This document shows, piece after piece, positions 55,511 through 64,000 of a stretch of DNA of 64,000 nt. The first letter of the stretch is position 1, and each line of letters begins with the position of its first letter. This DNA is from Solirubrobacteraceae bacterium (GTDB lineage Bacteria > Actinomycetota > Thermoleophilia > Solirubrobacterales > Solirubrobacteraceae), in assembly GCA_017744415.1 (NCBI GenBank), contig JAGIBJ010000073.1, positions 62,001 to 126,000 on the forward strand. Reading direction: 5' to 3'. The notes below the pieces were generated by a model. It was not told the origin of the DNA, searched no databases, and saw only the letters and a list, made by a program, of their open reading frames with translations. The position numbers were made by a program, and so were the translations under genes.

Positions 55511-57373
55511 CTACTGCGGGCGGGCGATGATGCCGCGGGCGAGATTCGCCGCGACGCGCATGGTCGCCATCTGGTCGGTCGTCCACTGGCGCTGCTCGCG
55601 GTCGATGGCGCAGAGCACCGCGACCACTTCGCCGTCGGACTCGATCGGCACGCCGAGATAGGCGCGCAGGCCGCCCTCGGTGGTCGACGGGTTCCCCGCG
55701 GTGAGCGGATCGGCGGTCGTGTCCTCGACGACGAACTCGCGGCCCGTGGTCGCCGGAATACGGCAGTACGCCTCCTCGACCGGCGTCTCACGGACCACCA
55801 TGCCGGTGTCGGCGGCGAAGAACTGGCGGTCTTCGGTGACGAGCGTGACCGTCGAGATCGGCACGTCGAGCAGGCGCGTGACGAAGTCGGTCACCTCGGT
55901 GAGGCGCGGGTCGGCCGGCGCGTCGAGGAGACCCGTGGCCTTCACGGCGGCGAGGCGCGCGGGATCGCTCACCCGGGCCGCGGCCTGGCGCGCCTTGTCG
56001 GCGTAGAGCGCCTCGTCAGCACGCTGCAGCAGCGCCGACGGGGCCTCCTCGCCGTCCCAGACAGCGATGCCGACCCCGCAGCCGGGCGCGTGGCGCAGGG
56101 CGGTGCGCAGCTTGAGCGCGACGCCCTCGACGGCCTCGGCCGTGCAACCCGGGAGCAGCACGGCGAATTCGTCGCCGCCGAGCCGGGCGAGGAGGTCGGT
56201 GGGGCGCAGCACACCGTTCCACAGCTCGGCGCACTCCTTCAGGACGGCGTCGCCGGCGGCGTGGCCCTGGGAGTCGTTGAGCTTCTTGAAGCCGTTGAGA
56301 TCCATCAGCGCGAGCCCGAGCGGGTGGCCGCTCTGGGTCGACTCGACGAGCGCGGCCTCGTAGGCGCGCTCGAACGCGCGGCGGTTCCAGATGCCCGTGA
56401 GCTCATCGGTGTAGGCGGCGGCCTCCCAGCCTCGCGTGGCCGTGACGCGGTCGATTGCAGCCGCAGCCTCACCCGCGGCGATGGCCACCAGCCCCGACTG
56501 GCGATCCGAGAGCTCATCGCGCGGCTCGCGCCAGCCGACCGCCATCACGGCGACGACCTTGTCGCGGAGCACGATCGGCTGGAAGAGCAGGGAGCGGACG
56601 CCGCTCCGGCGCTGCAGCTCCTGGTTCACGCGCGCATGCCCCTGCGTCTCCTCGACGAAGACCGGCTGGCCGGTCTCGAACGCCTGCACCGCGCCGGAAG
56701 GGTCGTGGCCCGCGCCCACGACCCGGCCCTCATGGACGGGATCGCTCGCGGTGGTGACGATGAGCGTGCCCGGTTCGGCGCCCGGCTCGAAGAGTCCGAC
56801 GCCAACGCTGTCGGTGAGGTCTCGCACGGCCTCCACCACCGCGCGGCGCGCGTCGCCCTCGCGGGCGACCGCCTGCGCGAGCGCCGCGAGCCGCGTGAGC
56901 TCGTCCTGATTGCGCATCAGGTGGCGGTGGGTGCGGCGAAGCTCGGTGATGTCGGTGCCGTGGCCGATGAGCCCGGTCACGCGGCCCGAAGCGTCGGTGG
57001 TGAGCGTGGTGCGCCAGCGGTAGACGCGTCGCGCTGCCCCGTCGTTGATCGCATGCTCGAACTGCGAGAAGCGGCGGGTGGCGATCGGCTGGTCGATGTC
57101 GCGGAACTCGCCGTGCACCCACGCGCGCGCGGCATCGCGCAGGCGCGGCTCGACGGCGATGTCGACCCAGTCGCGCCCGAGGAGCTCGTCGGCAGGGCGG
57201 CCCACGGCTGCGGCGGTGTGCTCGTTCACGAGCACGATCCGGCCGAGCGTGTCGAGGGCGACGACGAGCTCACTCACCGTCATGAGATCGGCGAGCAACG
57301 TCTCGGGCAGGCCGGGGAGTTGATCGTTCACCCGCGCGAGGGCTGGGCTAAAGGGAGCTGGTTGATCGAGCAT
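55511..57373 (-). CDS. PAS-GAF-GGDEF-GAF diguanylate cyclase
   Basis: 620 residues from ATG 57373 (AAGGGG 8 nt upstream; GTG 57382 is an alternative). Order: PAS (~40-150: VVALDTLGRIVLVNEHTAAAVG ... TDITELRR), GAF (~165-310), GGDEF (~325-480) with LTGIWNRRAFERAY and ARLGGDEFAVLLPG, then a second C-terminal GAF (~485-620: DRQFFAADTG, YLGVPIESDG). The active-site GGDEF is intact and an RxxD inhibitory site (RPTD) lies five residues before it. No membrane helix, so a cytosolic c-di-GMP synthase sensing a ligand. It lies divergent to the fliO operon. Confidence 0.92.
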   Translation of the reverse strand: MLDQPAPFSPALARVNDQLPGLPETLLADLMTVSELVVALDTLGRIVLVNEHTAAAVGRPADELLGRDWVDIAVEPRLRDAARAWVHGEFRDIDQPIATRRFSQFEHAINDGAARRVYRWRTTLTTDASGRVTGLIGHGTDITELRRTHRHLMRNQDELTRLAALAQAVAREGDARRAVVEAVRDLTDSVGVGLFEPGAEPGTLIVTTASDPVHEGRVVGAGHDPSGAVQAFETGQPVFVEETQGHARVNQELQRRSGVRSLLFQPIVLRDKVVAVMAVGWREPRDELSDRQSGLVAIAAGEAAAAIDRVTATRGWEAAAYTDELTGIWNRRAFERAYEAALVESTQSGHPLGLALMDLNGFKKLNDSQGHAAGDAVLKECAELWNGVLRPTDLLARLGGDEFAVLLPGCTAEAVEGVALKLRTALRHAPGCGVGIAVWDGEEAPSALLQRADEALYADKARQAAARVSDPARLAAVKATGLLDAPADPRLTEVTDFVTRLLDVPISTVTLVTEDRQFFAADTGMVVRETPVEEAYCRIPATTGREFVVEDTTADPLTAGNPSTTEGGLRAYLGVPIESDGEVVAVLCAIDREQRQWTTDQMATMRVAANLARGIIARPQ

Positions 57374-57517
57374 GTGGATCACCCCTTCTTTCGGCTGCTC
57401 GGAAGGGAACCTGCGCCAGTTTGGGCGCGCCGCGCATCACTTTGACCATCTGCCCAACGACGCCCGGCCGATCGGCCCAGGCCTTTCGGCTAAGTGGTGG
57501 GATGAGTACATAAAAGC

Positions 57518-57545
57518 TCAAGCCACCCGGACGAAATGCCGATCC
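57518..57545 (+). promoter_or_regulatory. Sigma-28-type promoter of the fliO-flhF operon
   Basis: TCAA at 57518-57521, 16-nt spacer, GCCGATCC at 57538-57545. The leader to TTG 57595 is 49 nt. This is one of the best matches. Confidence 0.75.
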
Positions 57546-57594
57546 CTGGACTGAGGAACGACGGGGGTCGTCGCTCCTCCCCCTCGGATTCCCG

Positions 57595-58185
57595 TTGCCG
57601 ACTCGTCAGCTCTCCCTCCGGCGTCACGCCCAGCTCCTGCTGGCCGTCGCGCTGACCGTGCTCGTCGCCACGTGGGTGCTCGCCGCCGACGCCCTCGCCG
57701 CCGGCACCACGCCGGGGACGACGCCCGGCACGACGCCTTCCGGCGAGGACACGCCGCTCAACCTCCCGACCGATGCCGGCGCGGCCTCCGGCGACACCGG
57801 CGGCGGCGGACTGGTGCGCACGATCGTCGGGCTCTTCGTCGTGATCGCCGTGATCTACGGCATCACCTGGCTCCTCAAGCAGGCCAAGGCCAGCCGCGAA
57901 GGCGATGCGTTCGGCCTCGGACTGCAGTCGTCGGCCAGCCTGCCACTGGGCGGCACCCGCGCCTTGCACCTCGTGCGCGCAGGCAACGAGTGGATCCTGC
58001 TCGGCGTCACCGACGGCGGCGTCACGCCCGTGCGTACCTACACCGAGGAGGAGGCCCGCGCGGCCGGGCTCCCGGTCGACTCGGCCGATGTCGACGAGCT
58101 CCGCCCGGCGCCAGATCCTGAGGCGGGCGGCCCCGGCGTGACGGCCTTCGTCGAGCGCCTCCGCGACCTCACCGTGCGCCGATGA
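57595..58185 (+). CDS. fliO: Flagellar biosynthetic protein FliO
   Basis: 196 residues from TTG 57595; no ATG is available upstream of the TM part. A hydrophobic N-terminal segment (LLLAVALTVLVATWVLAADALAAG) may be a signal peptide. A TTPGTTPGTTP linker follows, then a second helix LVRTIVGLFVVIAVIYGITWLLKQAK, and the FliO cytoplasmic part LGLQSSASLPLGGTRALHLVRAGNEWILLGVTDGGVTPVRTY. It overlaps fliP by four bases. FliO helps assemble FliP rings. Confidence 0.88.
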   Translation: MPTRQLSLRRHAQLLLAVALTVLVATWVLAADALAAGTTPGTTPGTTPSGEDTPLNLPTDAGAASGDTGGGGLVRTIVGLFVVIAVIYGITWLLKQAKASREGDAFGLGLQSSASLPLGGTRALHLVRAGNEWILLGVTDGGVTPVRTYTEEEARAAGLPVDSADVDELRPAPDPEAGGPGVTAFVERLRDLTVRR

Positions 58186-58841
58186 CCCCAGTGATCGCGC
58201 AAACGAGCTTGCAGGACGGCGGCCAGGCCGTTCAGCTCCTGATCCTGATCGCGAGCCTCTCGATCGTGCCGGCGCTGCTGTTCACGGTCACCGGCTTCAC
58301 GCGCATCCTGATCGTCCTCGGCTTCATCCGCACCGGTCTCGGCACGCCCACCGCCCCGCCGAACCAGGTGCTCGTCGGCATCGCCCTGTTCCTGACGCTC
58401 TTCGTGATGGGCCCCACCTTCACGAAGGTGAACGATGACGCGATCCAGCCGTTCCTCGCGAACAAGATCTCGGTGCAGACGGCCTTCGACCGTGGTCAGG
58501 CGCCGATGCGCGAGTTCATGTTCCGCCAGACCCGCGACCGCGACCTCGCGCTGTTCGTGAAGATGGCCAAGATCGAGCGCCCGAAGACGCGCGCCGACGT
58601 GCCCACGCGCGTCCTCATCCCCGCCTTCATCCTGAGCGAGCTCAAGACGGCCTTCGAGATCGGCTTCATGATCTTCCTGCCGTTCCTCGTGATCGATCTC
58701 GTGGTCTCGGCGACCCTGATGAGCCTCGGCATGATCATGCTGCCGCCGTCGTTCATCAGCCTGCCGTTCAAGCTGCTGCTGTTCGTGCTCGTCGACGGCT
58801 GGTCGCTCATCACCCAATCGCTGGTGCAGAGCTTCAACTGA
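58182..58841 (+). CDS. fliP: Export gate protein FliP
   Basis: 219 residues. Highly conserved FliP: SIVPALLFTVTGFTRILIVLGFIRTGLGTPTAPPNQVLVGIALFLTLFVMGPTF and LIPAFILSELKTAFEIGFMIFLPFLVIDLVVSATLMSLGMIMLPPSFISLPFKLLLFVLVDGW, with four TM helices. Core of the type III export gate. Overlaps fliO and fliQ. Confidence 0.97.
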   Translation: MTPVIAQTSLQDGGQAVQLLILIASLSIVPALLFTVTGFTRILIVLGFIRTGLGTPTAPPNQVLVGIALFLTLFVMGPTFTKVNDDAIQPFLANKISVQTAFDRGQAPMREFMFRQTRDRDLALFVKMAKIERPKTRADVPTRVLIPAFILSELKTAFEIGFMIFLPFLVIDLVVSATLMSLGMIMLPPSFISLPFKLLLFVLVDGWSLITQSLVQSFN

Positions 58842-59110
58842 TGGATACCGACACCGCCATCAGCCTGGCCAGCAAGGGCCTGACGATCACGCTGACGATC
58901 GCGCTGCCGCTCCTCGTGATCGGGCTCGTCGTCGGCGTCGTGATCTCGATCATCCAGGCCGTCACTCAGATCCAGGAGCAGACGCTCTCGTTCGTGCCGA
59001 AGCTCCTCGCCATCGCCGCCGTGCTGATGATCGGCGGGCCCTGGATGCTCGACGTGATCACGCAGTACACGCGTGATCTCTGGCTCTCGATCCCGAACAC
59101 GGTGAAGTGA
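58841..59110 (+). CDS. fliQ: Export gate protein FliQ
   Basis: 89 residues, two TM helices: TITLTIALPLLVIGLVVGVVISIIQAVTQIQEQTLSFVPKLLAIAAVLMIGGPWMLDVI. Complete FliQ. One-base overlap with fliP (TGATG). Confidence 0.96.
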   Translation: MDTDTAISLASKGLTITLTIALPLLVIGLVVGVVISIIQAVTQIQEQTLSFVPKLLAIAAVLMIGGPWMLDVITQYTRDLWLSIPNTVK

Positions 59111-59901
59111 TGCAGGGGCCGCTTCCCCAGATCCTGCAGCTGCTCGGCATCGGCGACGTGCTCGTGTTCGTCGCCGCGCTGGCGCGCGTGGCCCCGCTGT
59201 TCATGATCGCCCCGCTCTTCTCGAGCAAGCAGATCCCGACCCAGGTGCGCGCCGTCGTGGCCGTCGCCCTCGCGATCGGCCTCACGCCCGCCGCAGATCC
59301 CGGCACGACGATCTCCAGCGGCCCGGCCGAGGTGGTCGGGATGCTCGCCGTCGAGCTGCTCGTCGGCTTCTCCATCGCCTTCGCACTGCTCGCGATCACC
59401 GCGGCGCTCGAGACGGCCGGCACCTTCCTCGACGCCTCGATCGGCTTCTCCTTCGGCGCCCAGATCGACCCCATCTCGGGCAACAACAACGCCGTGCTCG
59501 CCCGCCTCTACGCGCTCTTCGGGACGATCATCTTCGTCACGATCGGCGGCGACCAGTGGGTGATCGAGGGCATGGCCCGCTCCTACGAGCTCGTGCCGAT
59601 CGGCCAGACGCCAGACATCGCCCGGCTCGTCGGCGGCGCCGACCGCACCTTCGCGATGATCTTCACCACGGCGCTGCAGGTCGCGGCGCCGGTGCTGCTC
59701 GCCCTGATCCTCGCCGACGCCGGCTTCGGCCTCGTCACACGCGTGGTACCGCAGCTCAACATCTTCAGCATCGGCCTGCCGGTGAAGATGATCGTCGGCC
59801 TGCTCCTCATCGGCATCACGTTCCCGCTCGTCGGTACGTGGGTCCAGGACGAGCTCGAGCGGTCCGTCGCCTCCGCCCTCCAATCGCTGCGCGTCGGCTG
59901 A
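59110..59901 (+). CDS. fliR: Export gate protein FliR
   Basis: 263 residues from ATG 59110 (GTG 59107 is a one-codon alternative). Multi-TM FliR with APLFSSKQIPTQVRAVVAVALAIGL, GFSIAFALLAITAALETAGTFLDASIGFSFGAQIDP, APVLLALILADAGFGLVTRVVPQLNIFSIGLPVKMIVGLLLI. The overlap with fliQ supports translational coupling. Confidence 0.96.
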   Translation: MQGPLPQILQLLGIGDVLVFVAALARVAPLFMIAPLFSSKQIPTQVRAVVAVALAIGLTPAADPGTTISSGPAEVVGMLAVELLVGFSIAFALLAITAALETAGTFLDASIGFSFGAQIDPISGNNNAVLARLYALFGTIIFVTIGGDQWVIEGMARSYELVPIGQTPDIARLVGGADRTFAMIFTTALQVAAPVLLALILADAGFGLVTRVVPQLNIFSIGLPVKMIVGLLLIGITFPLVGTWVQDELERSVASALQSLRVG

Positions 59902-59916
59902 TCCGGGAGCTCTGAC

Positions 59917-60978
59917 ATGGCGGACAAGACCGAGAAGGCAACACCGAAGAAGGTCAAAGAGGCGCGCGACAAGGGCCAGGTCGCGAAGTCGATGGATCTC
60001 GGCGGCGGCGCCGTGCTGCTCGCCGGCACCTTCGCCCTGGGCACCTTCGGCGCGGCGATGACGACGGGAATGATGGACTTCCTCACGAGCGGCCTCACCG
60101 CCGGCCGTGACCCTGACTCGCTCACCGAGACGGGCCTGATGCACGGCATCTACGAGGCGGCGCAGGTGGGCCTCAAAGCCGCGCTGCCGATCCTCATGGT
60201 CACGGCCCTCACGGCCCTCGTGATCATGGCCGCGCAGGTGAACCTGAAGATCACGCCGCACGCGATCAAGCCCGACTTCAAGCGCATCAACCCGGGCAGC
60301 AACGCCAAGCAGGTGTTCGGGATGAACGCCCTCGTGGAGCTCGTGAAGAACCTCGCAAAGGTCGGCGCCGTGATGGCCGTCGTCGCGACGATCCTGCTGC
60401 CCATGAAGGAAGACCTCGGCACGCTCGTCGGCATGACGCCGCGCGCCTTCGCCGGGCTGCTCGTCGAGGAGATCGCCAAGGTCGCCAAGGCCGCCGCAGC
60501 CGCCTACTTCGTCATCGGTATCGCCGACTTCGTCTGGCAGAAGCACCGCCTCGACAAGTCCCTGAAGATGGACAAGCAGGAGATCAAGGACGAGTACAAG
60601 CAGGCCGAGCTGCCCGCCGAGGTGCGCGGCGCGATCCGCCGCCGCCAGATGATGGCCTCGCGCGCCCGCATGATGGCCGCCGTGCCCGACGCCGACGTGG
60701 TCGTCACCAACCCGACCCACTACGCCGTCGCGCTCAAGTACTCGCCGGAGCTTGCCGCTCCCGAGGTGGTCGCGAAGGGCATGGACCTCGTCGCGTTCAA
60801 GATCCGCGAGATCGCGAAGGAGAGCGGCGTGGCCGTCGTGCCCGATCCGCCGCTGGCCCGCGCGCTTCACGCCTCGGTCGAGATCGGCGATCACATCCCT
60901 GAAGAGCTCTACGAAGCCGTCGCCCAGGTGCTCGCCTTCGTCTACCGGACCGCGAATCAGCGGGCTGCTGCCGCATGA
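59917..60978 (+). CDS. flhB: Export switch protein FlhB
   Basis: 353 residues. TEKATPKKVKEARDKGQVAKSMD at the N-terminus, four TM helices, then the linker VWQKHRLDKSLKMDKQEIKDEYKQ and the autocleavage motif VTNPTHYAVAL (N265-P-T-H268). The C-terminal domain ends IPEELYEAVAQVLAFVYR. It controls the switch from rod/hook to filament substrates together with FliK. The separate FhlB at 21249 resembles its C-terminal part. Confidence 0.97.
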   Translation: MADKTEKATPKKVKEARDKGQVAKSMDLGGGAVLLAGTFALGTFGAAMTTGMMDFLTSGLTAGRDPDSLTETGLMHGIYEAAQVGLKAALPILMVTALTALVIMAAQVNLKITPHAIKPDFKRINPGSNAKQVFGMNALVELVKNLAKVGAVMAVVATILLPMKEDLGTLVGMTPRAFAGLLVEEIAKVAKAAAAAYFVIGIADFVWQKHRLDKSLKMDKQEIKDEYKQAELPAEVRGAIRRRQMMASRARMMAAVPDADVVVTNPTHYAVALKYSPELAAPEVVAKGMDLVAFKIREIAKESGVAVVPDPPLARALHASVEIGDHIPEELYEAVAQVLAFVYRTANQRAAAA

Positions 60979-63041
60979 ACGAACTGATGAAGAAGATGTC
61001 CAAGTACACGGACATGATCGCGGCGGTCTTCGTCGTGATCGTGATCGTGATGCTGATCGTCCCGCTGCCGCCGTTCCTCATCGATCTGCTCATCGCGGCG
61101 AACATCTCGGTCGCCCTCGCGATCGTGATCATGACGCTCTACGTGAAGCGCGCCCTGGAGTTTTCGGTGTTCCCGAGCCTCCTGCTCCTCACCACCCTGT
61201 TGCGGCTCGCGATCAACGTGTCGGTCACGCGCCTCATCCTGCTCCACGGCGACGCCGGCCACATGGTGGCGGCATTCGGCGACTTCGTCGTCGGCGGCAA
61301 CGTGGTCGTCGGCCTGATCATCTTCCTCGTCCTCGTGGTGATCCAGTTCGTGGTGATCACGAACGGCGCTGGCCGCGTGGCCGAGGTGGCCGCCCGCTTC
61401 ACCCTCGACGCCATGCCAGGCAAGCAGATGGCGATCGACGCCGACCTCAACAGCGGTCAGATCACCGAGGAGCAGGCCCGCCAGCGCCGTACCGACGTCG
61501 CGCGCGAGGCCGACTTCTACGGCTCCATGGACGGTGCCAGCAAGTTCGTGAAGGGCGACGCGATCGCCGCCATCGTCATCACGCTGATCAACCTCGTCGG
61601 CGGCCTGATCGTCGGCGTCGCCCAGCAAGGCATGGCGTTCGGCGAAGCCGCCCAGCACTTTTCGCTGCTCACGGTCGGTGACGGCCTCGCCGCGCAGATC
61701 CCCGCGCTGCTGATCTCGGTCGCCACGGGCATCATGGTCACGCGCTCGGCCGACGCCGGCGACGACCTCGGCACCGACATCGCCAGCCAGTTCAGCGCAC
61801 AGGGCAAGGCCGTGCAGGTCGCCGGTGCCGTCGTCGCGTGCTTCGCGATCCTGCCGGGGCTCCCGAAGATCCCGTTCATCGTCGTCGGCCTCGGGCTCTT
61901 CTTCCTCGGGCGCCAGCTCGGGCAGAACGCCGACGTCGCCGCGGCCCAGGCCGCCCAGGCAGAGGCGAACGAGATCATGCCGCCTCCGCAGCCCTCGTCG
62001 ACCGATCAGGCCCGCGCCGCCCTGGCGATCGACCCGCTCGAGCTCGTCGTCGGCTTCGGTCTCGTGCCGCTCGTCGACCAGCAGGCCGGTGGCACGCTCG
62101 TCTCCCGCGTGAGCAACGTACGCCGCCAGATCGCCGGCGAGCTCGGCACCGTCATCCCGCCCGTGCGCATCCACGACGAGGTGGGGCTGCGCTCCCACGA
62201 GTACGCGCTGCGCGTGCGCGGTGCCGAGGTGGCCCGCGGTCAGGTGCTCGCTGGCCACCAGCTCGCGCTCGACCCCGGCGATGCCGTCGGCCAGCTCAGC
62301 GGCGTGCCGACCACCGAGCCCGCGTTCGGCCTGCCGGCCGTGTGGATCGGCGACGAATCCCAGGGCGAGGCCGAGGCGCTCGGCTACACGGTGGTCGACA
62401 CCGAATCCGTGATCGTCACCCACCTCACCGAGGTGATCCGCCGCCACGTGGCCGATCTCCTCACCCGACAGGACACCAAGCAGCTGCTCGACGGCCTCAA
62501 GGAGGTCAACGCGGCGGTGGTCGACGAGGTGGTGCCCGATCTCGTCTCGATCGGTGAGATCCAGCGGGTCCTCCAGGCACTGCTGCGCGAGGGCGTCTCG
62601 ATCCGGGACCTCGGCGCGATCATCGAGGCCATCGGCGACCGTGCCCGCGTGACGCGCGATCCCAACCTGCTCGCCGAATACGCCAGGCAGACGCTCGGGC
62701 GCGCCATCGTCGGCCCGCATCTCGACGAGGAATCCCGCCTGCGAGCGATCGCTCTCGACCCGGCCATCGAGCAGGAGGTGGCCGACGCCATCACCGCCAC
62801 CGCCGACGGCGAATACCTCGCCATGGAGCCAAGCCGTGCCCAGGCGCTGGTGCAGGCCCTCCAGCAGCAGAGCGACCAGCCGCTGCCCGGTGGGCGCCGG
62901 CCCGTGCTCCTGTGCAGCTCGCGGATCCGCCGCCACCTGCGCCGGCTCGTCGAGCAGACCGTTCCGCAACTTCCCGTGTGCGCCTATACGGAGGTGGCTC
63001 CCGGCGTTACCGTCGAGACGGTGGGCGTGGTCCACCCGTAG
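60975..63041 (+). CDS. flhA: Export gate protein FlhA
   Basis: 688 residues. Eight predicted TM helices in the first ~320 residues with PPFLIDLLIAANISVALAIVIMTLYVKRALEFSVFPSLLLLTTLLRLAINVSVTRLIL (FHIPEP signature) and the conserved cytosolic FHIPEP loop DADLNSGQITEEQARQRRTDVAREADFYGSMDGASKFVKGDAIA. The cytoplasmic C-domain follows (IPPVRIHDEVGLRSHEYALRVRG ... LLLCSS-type end). It overlaps flhB by four bases. The opposite-strand open frame of ~980 residues is a shadow. Confidence 0.97.
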   Translation: MNELMKKMSKYTDMIAAVFVVIVIVMLIVPLPPFLIDLLIAANISVALAIVIMTLYVKRALEFSVFPSLLLLTTLLRLAINVSVTRLILLHGDAGHMVAAFGDFVVGGNVVVGLIIFLVLVVIQFVVITNGAGRVAEVAARFTLDAMPGKQMAIDADLNSGQITEEQARQRRTDVAREADFYGSMDGASKFVKGDAIAAIVITLINLVGGLIVGVAQQGMAFGEAAQHFSLLTVGDGLAAQIPALLISVATGIMVTRSADAGDDLGTDIASQFSAQGKAVQVAGAVVACFAILPGLPKIPFIVVGLGLFFLGRQLGQNADVAAAQAAQAEANEIMPPPQPSSTDQARAALAIDPLELVVGFGLVPLVDQQAGGTLVSRVSNVRRQIAGELGTVIPPVRIHDEVGLRSHEYALRVRGAEVARGQVLAGHQLALDPGDAVGQLSGVPTTEPAFGLPAVWIGDESQGEAEALGYTVVDTESVIVTHLTEVIRRHVADLLTRQDTKQLLDGLKEVNAAVVDEVVPDLVSIGEIQRVLQALLREGVSIRDLGAIIEAIGDRARVTRDPNLLAEYARQTLGRAIVGPHLDEESRLRAIALDPAIEQEVADAITATADGEYLAMEPSRAQALVQALQQQSDQPLPGGRRPVLLCSSRIRRHLRRLVEQTVPQLPVCAYTEVAPGVTVETVGVVHP

Positions 63042-64000
63042 ATGGCTCGACGATCCGGAAAGAACGCCAGCGGCCCGCAGCCGCTCTCCGAGGCAGTCCA
63101 GGCGGCAGCGCCGGACAAGCTCGTCGACGGCGTGCCCGTGCGCACCTACCGCGGTGCCTCGCTGGCCGAGCTCGCCCCGCGCATCCGCGCCGAACTCGGT
63201 GACGACGCGCTGATCCTGCGCCAGCGCGAAGGCGTGACCGGCGGCATCGGCGGGTTCTTCGCGAAGCGGATGGTCGAGATCGACGTCGCCATGATGCCTG
63301 CAGGTCGCGCCGGGCGGCCGACCGGCATCGACGTGAGTGACGGCCCGGCCGTCGGCCCCGGCAGCCTTCTCGCTGCGCCGGCAGCCCAGCCCGCACCGGC
63401 TGCCCCGTTCCAGGTGCCCGGCGCCCCCGAGGAGCCCGCCAGCTTCGAGCCGCTCGCGCCGCCGCAGATGCCGCCGGGCGCGCATCTCCAGCCGACCGCG
63501 CCGTTCCTCCCGATCGAGGAGGACGAGCCCGAGCCCGCCCCGGTTCCCTACGCGCCGCCGCCGGCCGCCGGCTCGCCGTTCCACGTGTCGGCGCCGAGCG
63601 TGGCCGAGGCCCAGTCGGTCGAGGCGCACCTGCGTGCTGAGCAGGAAGCTGCCAGAGAACTCCACGCATCCACGCACGACGTCTCGATCGAGGCGCCCTT
63701 CGACCCCGGCCAGCGCGGCGCGGCGCCGGTCGCGGTGCCTCAGGGGGGCCCCAGCTTCGAGGAGCGCCTGCGCACCGCCGGGCTCGCCGACCCCCTCGGC
63801 CCGCCTGATCCCGGCCACGTGCTCGGGCCCCTGCATCAGACGCTCGTGCGCCGCGGCCTGCCCGAGCCGATCGCGAGCCCGATCGCCGACGACGTGCTCT
63901 GCCATCGCGTCGCGCTCGAGCCCGACGCCGACATCGCCGACCTCCTCGCCGCTGAGCTCGCTCGCCGCATCCCCACCGCCCCGCTCGTCGGCCGCGCCGG
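63042..64000 (+). CDS. flhF: FlhF SRP-type GTPase, N-terminal part (runs off the window)
   Basis: Begins ATG 63042, directly after flhA. The B-domain start VPVRTYRGASLAELAPRIRAELGDDALILRQREGVTGGIGGFFAKRMVEIDV is the typical FlhF N-terminus (basic domain with LGxDAxIL and GGxxGFF). A ~150-residue Pro/Ala-rich linker follows, then the N-domain helices (LHQTLVRRGLPEPIASPIADDVLCHRV). The GTPase domain lies beyond base 64000. FlhF fixes flagellar number and site together with FlhG. Confidence 0.88.
   Translation, partial: MARRSGKNASGPQPLSEAVQAAAPDKLVDGVPVRTYRGASLAELAPRIRAELGDDALILRQREGVTGGIGGFFAKRMVEIDVAMMPAGRAGRPTGIDVSDGPAVGPGSLLAAPAAQPAPAAPFQVPGAPEEPASFEPLAPPQMPPGAHLQPTAPFLPIEEDEPEPAPVPYAPPPAAGSPFHVSAPSVAEAQSVEAHLRAEQEAARELHASTHDVSIEAPFDPGQRGAAPVAVPQGGPSFEERLRTAGLADPLGPPDPGHVLGPLHQTLVRRGLPEPIASPIADDVLCHRVALEPDADIADLLAAELARRIPTAPLVGRA

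Noticed and set aside
58966-60894. Open frame of about 640 residues opposite fliR/flhB
   Set aside because: Antisense shadow with His/Asp/Glu/Arg-rich composition typical of reversed high-GC codons.
60957-63905. Open frame of about 980 residues opposite flhA
   Set aside because: A high-GC antisense shadow; flhA on the plus strand is conserved end to end.
1-64000. tRNA, rRNA, insertion sequences or phage attachment sites
   Set aside because: Read through all intergenic gaps; no cloverleaf, ribosomal sequence, transposase gene or terminal repeat pair was recognised.

Overview
The window is high-GC DNA, densely coded in short overlapping operons, with GTG and TTG starts. It looks like a motile actinobacterium. 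Supporting signs are a monoderm-type flagellar gene set (no flgH/flgI rings seen), a FliW/CsrA pair, an Rpf-like cell-wall enzyme behind a c-di-AMP-type leader, and a set of three genes like mycobacterial Rv3030-Rv3032. A deep-branching motile lineage such as Thermoleophilia/Solirubrobacterales is my best guess. It is inferred from gene content only.

Layout. 0-5.6 kb: a truncated ArsA-like ATPase, a DUF2236 oxygenase-like protein, a translationally coupled parA-ftsZ pair, a LON-domain protein and a methyltransferase. 5.6-9.0 kb: an operon of methyltransferase, GH57 branching enzyme and GT4 glycosyltransferase. 9.0-13.6 kb: a riboswitch-controlled Rpf-like protein, two paralogous six-cysteine envelope proteins, a hexapeptide acyltransferase and a MeaB/ArgK GTPase. 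13.7-27.5 kb: late flagellar genes. On the minus strand these are flgF, then flgG-flgJ-flgN-flgK-flgL-fliW-csrA-flagellin. On the plus strand they are a second fliK-like gene with fhlB, two small genes, a large glycosyltransferase-TPR protein, then flaG-fliD-fliS-fliT. 27.6-30 kb: a cysteine-less radical-SAM-like protein, a TetR regulator and a block of 39-nt direct repeats. 30-41 kb: the hook-basal-body operon flgB-flgC-fliE-fliF-fliG-fliH-fliI-fliJ-lytic transglycosylase-fliK-flgD-TIGR02530 gene-flgE-flbD. 41-46.8 kb: a non-flagellar island with TetR, four tandem paralogous small membrane proteins, a second DUF2236 protein, homocysteine methyltransferase and an HD-domain protein. 46.9-52.5 kb: fliM-fliN, a thioesterase, motA-motB-fliL-fliN2. 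52.6-57.4 kb: a Pro-rich peptide, a TAP-like hydrolase, a phytanoyl-CoA dioxygenase-like protein and a PAS-GAF-GGDEF-GAF diguanylate cyclase. 57.6-64 kb: the export apparatus fliO-fliP-fliQ-fliR-flhB-flhA and the start of flhF.

The flagellar modules appear to be tied together by a sigma-28-type promoter. I find ten matches close to TCAA-N16-GCCGAYCA. About half end only 8-12 nt before the start codon, so those mRNAs would be leaderless or nearly so. Genes with real leaders (flgE, flagellin, flaG-fliD) carry CsrA-like GGA motifs, which fits the csrA-fliW pair in the window. No fliA, flgM, flhG or chemotaxis genes are recognised; they may lie beyond flhF.

Most notable unexplained items: the cysteine-less radical-SAM-like protein, the tandem quadruplet of DPxC membrane proteins, the six-cysteine paralog pair, the parA-coupled ftsZ with a 100-residue N-terminal extension, and dispersed pairs of related intergenic hairpins.
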